Assembly (NCBI GenBank): GCA_029204225.1
Contig: CM055102.1
Coordinates: 45,449,484 to 45,513,483 of the forward strand
Length of the DNA: 64,000 nt
From: Diphasiastrum complanatum
Taxonomy: Eukaryota > Streptophyta > Lycopodiopsida > Lycopodiales > Lycopodiaceae
Direction of reading: 5' to 3'
Below, piece by piece: positions 54,391-64,000 of this stretch. Each line of letters starts with the position of its first letter. Positions within the stretch are counted from its first letter, which is position 1. Position numbers and translations under genes: made by a program. The notes under the pieces were generated by a model that had not been told where the DNA came from, searched no databases, and saw only the letters and a program-made list of their open reading frames with translations.

Positions 54391-55919
54391 TCACCCATTA
54401 CTTATTCCCATTAAATTTATTAACTTCCAATGCTTTTCTCTACTCAGTCCTTTAGTTAATATATCAGCTAACATTTCTTCTGATGGGCGGTATTTTAGTA
54501 CTACATCATTGTTCTCTACTGCTTGTCTTATAAAATGGTGTCGAATAGCAATATTCTTGGTCCTCTTATGATGAACTGTATTATGGGAAAGCACAATGCT
54601 TCCCTGGTTATCAGCCATTATTGTAATGTTGTCTTGTGTTCCTAGCTGTAGTTCATCCATCAGCTTCTTCAACCAAATTGCTTCCTTGGCCGATTCTGCT
54701 AGTGCTACATATTCCGCCTCAGTGCTAGATAGTGCTACACAGGTTTGTCGCTTGCTACTCCAACTGATTACTCCTTCAACTAACATGAAAACATAGCCAG
54801 AGGTAGACTTCCTATTATCCATATTTCCTCCCCAGTCAGCATCCGAATACCCCATCATACTGAGCTTGCCAAAGTTTCCATTGTACTTGATGCTCAGGTC
54901 AAGAGTTCCCTTTACATACCTGAACACTCATTTCAAGGCTATCCAGTGCTCAATCCCAGTATTTTCTGCAAATTGGCTGAGCAAACCAATGGCAAAGGTC
55001 AAATCCACCCTTGTTGTGACCATTGCATACATTAGGTTGCCTAACATTTCCCGATATGGCATCTTTTCCATCCTAATCCTTTCATCATCATCTTTTGGGC
55101 ACATTTCTCTGGATAATTTTTTATTCACATCAAGTGGGGTTGCCACAAGCTTGCATTCACTCATCTTAAATTTGCAAGTACCCCCTGCAAGTATCTTCTC
55201 TGATTGATGTGTAAAGTTCGACTGTTCTTGTTTCTACATATCTGCATCCCAAGAAAAAAATGGAGTTCTCCCAAGTCCTTCATCTTGAAGGAGCTACTCA
55301 ACTTCTTCCTTATTGTGGCCATCCAGTGATCTGAACTACAAGCCAAAAGGATGTCATCCACATATATCAAAACAATGAGAGTTTCTCCTTTTGTATGCTT
55401 TATGTACATGCTTGGATCTTCTACACTTTTCTCCAGCCCTTCATGTTGAAGGAATGCATCTATCTTGCAATACCAGGCTCTTGAAGATTGCTTCAATCCG
55501 TATATTTCCTTTTGGAGCTTACATACTAGATCTTCTTTGCCATTTTGAACAAAACCTTCAGGTTGGGACATGTAAACTTCTTCCTCTAGTTCACCATTAA
55601 AAAATGCACTAGTTACATCCATTTGGTGGACAAAGAATCCATTGTGGGTAGCCAAAGCAAGTACACTTCTGACTGTTGTCATTTTCGCTACTGGTGCAAA
55701 TGTTTCTATGAAGTCAGTCCTTGGCATTTGTGAGTAGCCCTTTGCCACCAGCCTTGCTTTAAATTTCTCTACTCTTCCATCTGACATGTACTTTACCGTG
55801 AAAACCCATTTGCTCCCTATGGCCCTCCTATCCTTTGGTAACTCAGTAAGCATCCAGGTTTGGTTTTCCATGGCAACCAAGATAACCCGTAGAAGCATAA
55901 TGCATAGAACTGCAATCAA
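54391..55919 (-). pseudogene. RT and RNase H of copia element F
   Basis: 55919-55161 is an RT frame: NQTWMLTELPKDRRAIGSKW, FKARLVAKGYSQ, VTSAFFNGELEEEVYMSQPE, EIYGLKQSSRAWYCKID and the polymerase motif VLIYVDDILLAC. 55164-54928 carries the connection (SECKLVATPLDVNKKLS; YREMLGNLMYAMVTTRVDL). 54927-54391 is RNase H: MGYSDADWGGNMDNRKSTSG, CVALSSTEAEYVALAESAKE, and the end HHFIRQAVENN followed by ADILTKGLSREKHW. Two frame changes (about 55161 and 54928) are the only breaks. This is the best-preserved copia RT here. Confidence 0.88.
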
Positions 55920-55958
55920 GTATAGAACCAGAACGCAATCCTAAATGGAAGCCAAACG

Positions 55959-56099
55959 CTTAGTTACCCGTTCTGTCTATCAACTCTCAGCATATGTTTT
56001 TTTTTTCTTTGTTAAAAAAAGCATATTTTTTAATTTTTTTTGGGAGTCCCGTTCCGGAACGGAACGAGAACGCGTTTCATTCCGGAACGGGCAACTAAG
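55959..56099. mobile_element. 141-bp inverted-repeat element inside copia F
   Basis: Left end CTTAGTTACCCGTTC and right end GGAACGGGCAACTAAG form an imperfect terminal inverted repeat of about 15 bp. The right half has CCGTTCCGGAACGG. It lies exactly between the end of the integrase/linker frame (56225) and the start of RT (55919). Related GTTCC-GAACG sequence is seen at 60.99-61.05 kb. No target duplication is evident. Confidence 0.65.
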
Positions 56100-56224
56100 G
56101 CTATGAACAAACATATTTGGATGATTTTGTGGCAAAAAAACATAACACTTTCTCTATCTCTTTGGAAACTTCTGTACTTTCAGATCTTATCAGTCGTAAA
56201 ATATTCACTCTTCATTGCCTCCAT

Positions 56225-57740
56225 CTATTCCTTTTGCCATTTGCCATGCATCCATTCCTTAACTGTCTTGGGCTCAGGGATTTCCTCTAAATCTCCCTCC
56301 ATGTACCAGCTTGATTTGTCAAAATGAGTTGGTGGTTTATGTTCCCTCACAGACCTACGTAACAGTGGTTGGGCAGTTTCTATGTTCGGCTCCTTTAGAT
56401 CGTCTTGCATTTTGTCATCTAGCCCATCCTGCCTCATAGTTTTGCGCAATTGTGTTTGGATAGCCTCCCCATCATCTTGTCCTTGCTCATCTTGCACATA
56501 TTCACTTTGCCCATTATGCTTTTCTATCCTTCTAGCATGTTGTGCCTTATTGGCCTACACAAAATCAATGAATATGTCTCTCACTTTATGTGATCCTTCA
56601 CTTGGCTCTGTTTTTCCAAGAATTTGTGCCATTGGGTCAAAAAGTCATTGCATCCTTCATCAAAAACTACATCTCGACTTTCAATCGAATGTGACCCCTT
56701 CGGATCAAATAGCCTATATCCCTTGCTTCCGCTGCAGTATCCTAAGAATATGCAAGGGATACTTTTCGCTTCCAATTTGCTCCTCTTTTCATCGGGAATG
56801 TGAACATGTGCAAGGCATCCAAAGGTTCTTAAGTGGGACACATCAAAATTCTCTCCTGACCAAAACTCTTGAGGTGTCTTACCTCCCAACGGCTTGCATG
56901 GTAAGTTGTTTTGTATGTATGCAGCCATGGTTATGGCTTCCCCCCAAAATGAATATCTCAAGTTCTTAGCATGTATCATGCTCCTTGCCATCTCTATCAA
57001 TGTTCGATTCATCCGTTCGGCCACCCCATTATGATGCGGCGTGTATGGAATGGTGGTTTGCTTTTCTATCCCTTCCCTGATGCATAATTCCCTGAAATCA
57101 TTTGAAATGTATTCACCTCCATTGTCTTTCCTAACTTTGATTATCTGTTTTCATGTCTGTTTTTCAACTAGTGCTTTAAATGTCTTAAACCTGTCCAAAG
57201 CTTCAGACTTGAACTTTATCAAGTAAGCAAATGTTTTTCATGAAAAATCATCCACAAAAACAATAAAGTATCTCATCCCTTTTGTTGAAGGGATTCTCAT
57301 TGGACCACATATGTCTGAGTGTTTGAGCTCCAGGATTTTGGTAGTTACTATTGTGAAGATGCTGAATGGTAATCAATGGATCCTTCCCTTCATACAACCC
57401 TCACAAAGTTCATTTCTCCCAAGGTGACACCTTGGTATGATCCCTCTGTTCTGAAGCATCTTTAGTCTGCCCATACTTGCATGTCCAAATCTCTCATGCC
57501 AGACTTGTAATGAGTTCATTCCTATGATTGTTTCCTTGCATTGCTTGGGTTCTTCTCTACATCTCGATCGTTAGTGCTGCAAAGACATGCTCTTCGTCAA
57601 CAACGTTTGCCTGTTCATCTTCCTTCTTCTGGTCTGCAAGCCGTTTGTAGCACCTTTTAGCAAAATGTCCTATTTTCTTGCAATAGTGACACGCCACTTT
57701 TCTCCAATGTCTTTTCTTACGCTCTCCGTAAAGCACTTTA
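56225..57740 (-). pseudogene. Gag end and integrase of copia element F
   Basis: Near 57690-57640 a full CX2CX4HX4C knuckle (CHYCKKIGHFAKRC) marks the gag end. A stop follows at about 57560. Then LQVWHERFGHASMGRLKML and ELCEGCMKGRIH give the HHCC finger, with no protease in between. Core pieces follow in broken frames (RYFIVFVDDFS, VRKDNGGEYISNDF), and 57024-56581 has NGVAERMNRTLIEMARSM with the catalytic Glu, then SFWGEAITMAAYIQNNLPCK and LRTFGCLAHVHIPDEKRSKL. 56497-56225 is the acidic linker to RT (RRSVREHKPPTHFD). Confidence 0.8.
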
Positions 57741-58536
57741 AAAAAATTTGCTTTGTATCTTGAGATAACCTTAATTGGAAGAATATGACAGCTGTAACAA
57801 GTTCATACATCAGAGGAACCTTACACTCTGTAAGTTTCCTCTTAAAAAATTGATTTTACCAGAGGTGAAAAATTATTGATATTTTTACCAACAGTAATTT
57901 TTTATGCCTAATTTAACCATTTTCTACAAGAACCCCAAGCCTGCTCCACACCTCCTGCATTCCATTGTCATTGCTTCTTAGGCCTTGCCCACAGAAACAT
58001 CTCCCAAGCACGAGCGTGCGCGTCCCTTTCCCTTTCATGGTAGTCATCGCATCAGATTGATGAGCCCATAATATTTAATGGACAGTGATCGACTACAGTT
58101 GATGTTATTTGGCTTCTGCGTAGCGCTCTTTCTACGACGGTAGGCACTAAACTTTCCAAATTGATCAATTTTTTTCGTCGTTAGTTTAGTGGATTGCCCC
58201 AGACGCTAAACTACTACAAATCTGACAAGAAGGGGCGCGGTAAATGTAGAAGTTTTTACAGAGGGAGAAATTTTTTTTAAGTTGCTTTACGTTGGGGAAG
58301 GCCCTCGGGCAGGAGCCTTCCCCTATACGTAATGGATTTATGGTGACTATTCTACCCATTTCTGAACAGATTAAAAAGCAGAATAGTCACCTGTTTTTTT
58401 TTTAAAAAAAATTAGTGCAGATTCTGCCTGGCAGCATCGAATTGGTCTCAAATTTTTTTAGTGTTGATTATGCTTGCACCTGCCACGTGGCAGCTAAGGA
58501 TTGGTTTAAAAAGGGTCCAAAATCCATTACGCAATT
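57741..58536. other. Unassigned sequence inside the disrupted 5' part of copia F
   Basis: No primer-binding site or gag coding is seen. GGGGAAGGCCCTCGGGCAGG with its return CCTTCCCC (58293-58323) forms a short hairpin. TACGTAATGGATTT (58327) is mirrored by AAATCCATTACG (58520), so the stretch from about 58290 may belong with the hairpin element that follows. Confidence 0.4.
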
Positions 58537-58668
58537 GAAGGGGCCGGGCAGAGGCCATTCTACCCGGTAAGGATTTCCAGAATTTTTTAGGCTCGGCCCC
58601 TCTGAGCCTCGCCTAAAAAAATTCTGGAAATCCGAACCGGGCAGAATGGCCTCTGGCGGGCTCCTTCC
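58537..58668. repeat. Foldback hairpin, arms about 57 bp
   Basis: Left arm blocks GAAGGGGCCGGGCAGAGGCC, ATTCTACCCGG and GGATTTCCAGAATTTTTTAG pair with the right arm blocks CTAAAAAAATTCTGGAAATC, CCGGGCAGAAT and GGCCTCTGGCGGGCTCCTTC. The loop CTCGGCCCCTCTGAGCCTCG is itself partly self-complementary. Pairing is nearly perfect. It lies in or beside the 5' LTR stub of copia F. Confidence 0.9.
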
Positions 58669-58701
58669 ATAATACATAGCTGCTCTTTGGGTTCATTCTT
58701 G

Positions 58702-58722
58702 CCACACTATGTGGTTCTTCAA
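58702..58722 (-). repeat. Stub of the 5' LTR of copia element F
   Basis: The minus strand reads TGTTGAAGAACCACATAGTG, identical to the 3' LTR start at 54374. Beyond about 20 bp the similarity ends. Confidence 0.55.
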
Positions 58723-61678
58723 CAACTATCAATGTATATGATTAAAAGCAATACCAAAGTAGACTTTCTGAAGTATTCTTTATAATTATACCTAACTTGT
58801 TAGGTTGCAAATATTTAGAAGATTCTTTATTTTTTTCACGTATGTTGCTAGAAATTCTAAGCAAATATGCTCATTGTTTTGGAAAATTGGTTTAAAAGTA
58901 CCACAGAATTACCATATCAAACCAAAGCTCCCATCCACAACATGAATCAAAGACTTTTGGGCACAAAGCCCACAATTCCACCTCCTGGAGGCCTTAGATA
59001 TCCATAGACAATGTGTGCACAAGTGGAATCAAAACTTTGACGTCTACGAGGAGGTGTCAACCGACCTGCTACATGCTACGTGTATGACTTTCTTTAGTAT
59101 GAATGCAATGTGAAAAGGGGTTCAAGACTAAAAGTTCTAGTCATACATAGCTAGACCCAAACAAAAAAGAAACTCCATGTCCTTGTTTGTGTGGTGGAAT
59201 AGTGTCACTTGACCTCATGCAGCAAGAAAGGGTCCTAGCCAACTCACTCGTTATTTGGAGGACCAGTTTTAAATGTTGCACAGGTCAGCCCTGACAATGG
59301 CATTTTATGATACTTGCTTGCTAATCCGAATTCCATTTTGATCAGAGTGAGCTAGATCGCGTTTGATCAGAGGCGGCCAGAAACCCTAGCAAACTCCATA
59401 GAGCCAATTGGACCAAAAAATTGAAGCTAATCTCTAACTATTGAGTAGCAGTAAAGACCAACAAAGAAAGCATGAAGCGTTAGAAACCTCCACTAGCTCA
59501 TAACAGGAACATGGAAACCAGGATCAGACATACATGCTCGTGCTGATAATTGGCAGGTTTGGCAGAAAGCTGCTTAAGCTTATAGGGATCCACGTTCTGG
59601 AACAAAGCTTATATTGTTCAGTCATTACAATAATTGCCTCTTCCTCCCCACCCCCCAGAAAAAGGACAGAAAGTTAAAACTTCTCATGAACAAATGGCCA
59701 CTTTCTAAGACAAGTTACCAAAAAACTTTCAAGTGAGACAACATGCAAACTATCCCATTTTGACCTTAATGTAACAATCATGGGATCATAGATGCCTAAA
59801 TTTGATATATACACTCTCAAAAGCAACTGTCATCGCAAGTTACAATATAACATGCTTAGAACTTTTCTTGCTAGAGAGGCTCAACAAAAGTTTAACTGAC
59901 GTTTGAAACTTGAATGTCCACATCTTAGAAGCCCATTCCGACCAAAAACAATTGGAACGTATAGTACATTCCAGAACGTAGTCTAATAAGGAAAAAAATT
60001 ATATTCTCACCTTACTACCTCTCCAATCCTTTTAGAAAAGCTAAATCATGCAAGAGCATTTTGTAATGATTTATTTATTGTTGATTTTTTTTATTTTGGT
60101 AACTTTTTTGTACAATGATGCTTGGGTTTAGTTAAATTTACCTACAGCTTGTTAAACACTGCTTCTAGAGAGCTAAATTCCTCTAGGCGTCAAATTCTTT
60201 ACACATTGCGGCATACTTCTTTGGCAGTAGCAAGGATCGGAGATTGAAGCATTATGAACACCTAATTGCTGCATTCAGTATGTCTTGCAAACTTGGATTT
60301 TCCCAAGCTGTTCGTAGAGTATGTCTTTGTGTTGTTGAAAATGTTTGTTCATGCTGTTCTTTGTATATACATTCAAAAGATGGGGAGCTTCAAGCCTGAT
60401 TACATCCTCTAATGACCTCTTTGGTGATTGAGCTGAGCATAGCAGATATTTGAAACAGGGCATGAATAGATCTTTGATTTCGTTTTCATAAACTGAATAT
60501 AAACCGTGTGCTTTTGAGGCCAATATTCATCAACCAGTGAGGACCAATGCGGTTCTAGGTTGCTTTATCTTGAAAATGAGGAAACCGAGTTTGATTCTGA
60601 TTTTGAGAGATGACTTGTGATAGATATTGAAACAGGAGATAAATTTGCATTTGACTACTACGTGTAGACAATTGTCGTTTATAATTATTTTCAGTGACAG
60701 AAATTGGATTCTTGGTACCTGCTGTATTGAATTCAAAAATATCCCTTTTCATATTTGTTTGATCCTGTTTTCTCATTAGTTAGATACTATTCATGTATAT
60801 TATTCTCCATGCTTCATCATGTTCCACGTTCTTGTGTCAATTGACCTTGAAGTTTTCATGCACTAAGCTCTATTGGGGATTAATTTAACAGCTCTAGTTA
60901 GAATGCTTCATGCTGGAAATTTTATGCTTGGGTAAAAAAAATTCCTTTGTTAAATAACTGCAAATTTTTTCCTATTTTTTTTGGGCCACGTTCCAGAACA
61001 AAATGTGTTCCAGAACGCATTCTGGAACTCGTTCCATTCCAGAACGAGCCTATGGTCCACATATACAGTTACCACATCTACTGTCACCAGTAGATGTCAC
61101 CATCAACTTCTGCAGACAAGCAGACAACAAAATTTTCATGAGTGAAACAAGATATTGCATCCAGACAGCCAAAAGATGACAAAACCATCACATTCATTTC
61201 AAATCATAATCAGAAAATTCTTTTTCAGTAAGGCATGAACATCCTGTAATCATCTTAGACTTAAATATCATCCATATCAGGTTACTTATGACTATTAAAG
61301 TTCGTAAGATACGAATGATTGATTATACATACTTCTGTTTCGTTCAAGATACTTCTGATCTCCTACACCATGTTTCCTTGTTGGTATTTTTTTTCAAAAA
61401 CAAAGAAAGAGGAACTAAAGGGTCACTTGCATGAAAAAAAACGACTCTCAGACGACATCACCAGAATATGGCATGGATTGCTTCATATAAACTATTTACA
61501 CAGTAGCCCACCAGATTTCATAATAAATGGGTAACAAATGATGTAAAAAAGTGTCTGTACCTTATAATCAAGACACTCTTTAATGACTATCTATAAAGCT
61601 ATCAGCCTGGAACTTTACATTTCCATATATCGTGAGACTTGCAGTAACACCTAGAAAGTTTACATGATATCTTCACTA
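58723..61678. other. Unassigned sequence; one possible minus-strand exon-like frame
   Basis: The minus frame at 60523-60275 (82 codons: YENEIKDLFMPCFKYLLCSA; SLEDVIRLEAPHLLNVYTKN) has gene-like composition and an acceptor-like TTTATATTCAG near its start, but I cannot assign it to a family. At 60985-61050 the words GTTCCAGAACG, CATTCTGGAACTCGTTCC and ATTCCAGAACGAG form nested palindromes like those of the element at 55959. Nothing else is recognised. Confidence 0.3.
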
Positions 61679-62567
61679 TCAACAATTATCAGGTCTGTAA
61701 TAGTTCGGAGGAAGACTCGGGCAACGTTCATCCATGTGAGCATATGGCTCAAGAGTGTTGTAATCTGGGAGCTCCAATCGATAGTCCCCCAAAAGCTGAC
61801 AATAAGGAAATGGCGGATTGTCATTTGCATTGCACCAGCTTGGCAAGCGTGACTGATTGTCTTCAAAGAACTTCAGCATGTACGCATCGCGAATCTACAG
61901 ATGAAACATTGCAAGGTCAACATATCTGTGAGAAGACAAAAGAAGGAGATCTCCTTCTCAAGTTTCGATGGAAGGGTTCAAGATTGAAATAGAAAATTTT
62001 CAAGTAATTTGAGCACTCCAACACATGCCTGATTACTTCAAATCTAAACAAGCAGACTTCCAGATAGACAACCATTCAATAAAATATCCATGTAAATGAA
62101 TCAACTGTAAGACTTGATCAAATTTAAAATAAGAATACCAAATCTAAGCAGTTCGCATCTTTCACGTACAAAAAATAATTCTTAGGTATCATTGACCAGA
62201 AGAAAACTGATTAAAGGTTATGCATAATGGCATTCACACGTTAAACAAGAACACTAAGATAACTGCTGAATCATCAAAATGGCATATAGGAAGATAAAAT
62301 GGCAAATGCAGAGACTTTTCAAAATCTACACAGAGAATCAGTACCGTAAACTCTGTGACTTGAATGGCATCAGCAAGTTCCCCAAATAGGCCAGCTTCCT
62401 TGTACATCCCTAATACAAAAGCTACACAAGAGGTTGACTTCCCATCACTATATACCCAGTCATCTTGCTCGGGAATAGTAAGGAGTTGGTCAAAAGGTAT
62501 ACCCCGCTGCTCCCCTTCCCATATGATGCTTGGCAGGTCCAAACCCTGTTTTCCAAGAACAACATCT
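61679..62567 (-). CDS. Conserved plant protein, last two exons (At4g27020/At5g54870-like)
   Basis: Two minus-strand exons, 62567-62345 and 61894-61679, joined by a GT-AG intron (62344-61895), give about 146 C-terminal residues ending ...PDNC at a TGA. Motifs: VVLGKQGLDLPSIIWEGEQR, FDQLLTIPEQDDWVYSDGKS, SCVAFVLGMYKEAGLF, QVTEFT joined to IRDAYMLKFFEDN, then YRLELPDYNTLEPYAHM and CPSLPPNYYRP. From memory these match the C-terminus of a widespread plant family often labelled inositol-1,4,5-trisphosphate 5-phosphatase without biochemical proof; I do not assert that activity. The Ser-Cys in STSCVAF and the surrounding pattern could suggest a papain-fold hydrolase, which is a guess. The upstream exon acceptor is at CACAG/AG near 62567. 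No earlier exon was found before 64000, so they lie beyond the window or far upstream. Both exons are free of stops and frameshifts. Confidence 0.72.
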
Positions 62568-63639
62568 CTGTGCCTTTAATCATCAGCTTAAGCTTCAAAC
62601 CTAGTAGCACTTGAGATGCATACTATCACATGCATAAAGACTTCCGATGGATCAGGTCTTAGCTTGGCCAAACCATAAGTCTACAACAAATATTTGTTTA
62701 GATACATAGATTATTCATCATGCAGTCTAGACCCAAAACATCACCAAACTGGTACATGATTTTTTTAACCTTGAGCTAGTAGTTTCTATTCACAAAATGT
62801 CACAGCAACAATGAATGATAACAAAACAAACTAACTAGCCGCAGATATCATGTTAATCTCTCAAAATGCTAAAACACTGGAATGTTCCATATATACACAT
62901 ATAGCATGCATAGCATGTCAATACACTCTTGTAGCTGTGGGGCCTAACATGTGATGATGAGCATCCTAGGACCCAAGAACCTGACCAAGCTTTAAAACAC
63001 CAACAAGATTTCAGGGTGCGACAGAGCTGTGAGAAAACACAGTTATACATCCCAATTTCCAAAATACCATCTCAATAATTGGATGCGGAGGCTTATGCAT
63101 ATAACTTGAAACACCAAAGTGCCATAGACTATTAAATCGTGGAGATGCAAAGAACACAAGCAATGTTGCAGTCACAATCGCACTTCAGGAACAAGGATGA
63201 AGATTGTCTAAAACCCACTAGAATTGCACACTTGCAAGTATGGTGCCGTTCAAATGTTTTTAGGCATTTTATTAGCATTTTGATACATGGACGGGTTGAT
63301 ACTAGTGTTGGGATTATACATCAAAATAGTAGATATATGTGCATGTAACATTACAAAATCATTCAAACTATTGTAAATAAGAAGAACCATTTTCTTTCAG
63401 ACGAAACAGCTTTTCATCTCATAAGGAACCATAAATCATGAACTATGCCATTTTGGACAGCACCAAAAAACACGCACCATCAATGGATAGCCCAAGATTT
63501 TCTTTTTTGGGGCCTACTTTGGCCGGTAGACACATTTTGAGGCCCTTCAACCTTCTTTTTGAAGTCTAGAAAAAATTTGTTGGAAACTTGGTCAAACGTG
63601 TATGATATGTCAAGGTTTTAGGCTGAGACCCTAAGATTA
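62568..63639. other. Upstream intron of the minus-strand gene, or intergenic
   Basis: If the gene is intact this is part of a long intron. A minus-strand frame near 62690-62600 (TYGLAKLRPDPSEVF) is short and not clearly an exon. No other feature is seen. Confidence 0.35.
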
Positions 63640-64000
63640 CATGCAATGGGCTACGCAGGTTTCCAAACTCACTATTCCACTATAGACCATGTTTTCAATT
63701 TTCAGGCTCTCATCGAGGAAGCCAGACTTAAGCAAGAGAGGGTTTACTAATGTTTTGTTGACTTCAAGAAAGCCTTTGACTCTATCCCACGTTCCCTTCT
63801 CTTGAGAGAGTCATTGTCTTGAGAGAGTCATTGAGTAGTGTGGTGGTGCAAGTTGCAGACTTGGGGACATTCTGACTGCTATCCTTCTTTATGCAGATGA
63901 TGTGGTTCTAGTGTCCACGACTAGAGATGGTCTACAGAGAGAGTTAGACAGTCTGGACTCTTCATGCTTTTTGTACCAGATGGAATTTGGGGGTTAACAT
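63640..64000 (+). pseudogene. LINE-type reverse transcriptase fragment, decayed
   Basis: The plus strand reads AGFQTHYSTIDHVFNFQALI, then EEARLKQERVY, a TAA stop, CFVDFKKAFDSIPRSLL (RT motif A), then a gap, and LLYADDVVLVSTTRDGLQRE (motif C, YADD). About 100 codons between motifs A and C are missing, and a CTTGAGAGAGTCATTG tandem duplication (about 63801-63834) marks the break. After LDS the frame slips, so that FCTRWNLGVN is readable in another phase. This fits non-LTR (LINE/jockey-like) RT. It runs off the right edge and may lie in an intron of the minus-strand gene. Confidence 0.85.

Larger units (their letters stand above)
54163..58722 (-). mobile_element. Copia element F, with nested insertions
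   Basis: Minus-strand order: 5' LTR start (58722), gag zinc knuckle (about 57690), GAG-preintegrase and integrase (57590-56581), RT (55919-54928), RNase H (54927-54391), polypurine tract, 3' LTR start (54374). The 5' LTR is reduced to about 20 bp next to a hairpin repeat at 58.5 kb. Most of gag and the protease are missing. A 141-bp inverted-repeat element sits between integrase and RT. The gag-only element appears to be nested in the 3' LTR. Confidence 0.8.

Noticed and set aside
62600-62690. Extra upstream exon of the minus-strand gene (TYGLAKLRPDPSEVF)
   Set aside because: It does not match the residues I expect before the GLDLP segment in this family, and no convincing donor follows.
1-64000. 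CRISPR array, bacterial operon or prophage
   Set aside because: The sequence is plant nuclear DNA with introns, plant LTR elements and microsatellites. The tandem repeats found have no spacer pattern of CRISPR type.
1-64000. tRNA or rRNA genes
   Set aside because: The TGGTATCAGAGC strings are primer-binding sites complementary to tRNA-Met, not tRNA genes. No cloverleaf or rRNA segment was recognised by eye; a tRNAscan-SE run would be decisive.

Overview
The window is nuclear DNA of a land plant. The best evidence is a seven-exon gene (41434-43460) for a plastid PDZ-rubredoxin protein of the ENH1 type, plus the last two exons of a second plant-type gene on the minus strand (61679-62567). Nearly everything else is transposable elements and their debris. 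Two host genes in 64 kb, thick with chromoviral Ty3/gypsy, Ty1/copia, hAT and LINE remnants, fits a large plant genome such as a fern, lycophyte or conifer. That placement is inference; nothing here fixes the lineage.

1-18.6 kb, LTR-element zone. A decayed minus-strand gypsy element (A, 1-5905) contains a triplicated RNase H segment. It abuts a truncated plus-strand copy of family B (5899-6699). Next is a complete, young family B element (6963-13482): two 358-bp LTRs, a 5-bp target duplication, a primer-binding site and one uninterrupted 1595-codon gag-pol with chromodomain. Beyond it lie minus-strand gypsy protease/RT remains (14.1-15.6 kb) and a copia/gypsy mosaic (15.8-18.6 kb) with one clear LTR.

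18.9-24.7 kb, DNA transposon. A 232-bp non-autonomous element sits beside a 5.56-kb autonomous-type relative with matching ends, both in (TA)n. The large one carries a broken hAT transposase (BED-like finger, DUF659, hAT C-terminal domain, acidic AT-hook tail) and a second small convergent reading frame.

24.7-41 kb. Dispersed repeats, a minus-strand copia pol remnant (30.2-31.4 kb), a retroelement 3' end with an unrecognised 267-codon frame (32231-33034), and a plus-strand copia element with a good 5' LTR but no RT (35673-39420).

41-48.7 kb. The ENH1-like gene, flanked at a distance by two inverted copies of one repeat (40150-40371 and 48490-48722). A long imperfect hairpin lies at 48064-48415.

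48.7-58.7 kb. Minus-strand copia elements: an internally deleted one (48728-51319), a gag-only two-LTR element (52058-54162) apparently nested in the 3' LTR of another copia element (54163-58722), a small inverted-repeat element inside that element's pol, and a foldback hairpin at 58.5 kb.

58.7-64 kb. Mostly unrecognised sequence, the minus-strand host gene 3' end, and a decayed LINE reverse transcriptase at the right edge. Only family B looks capable of activity; the rest records insertion, deletion and local duplication around the host genes.
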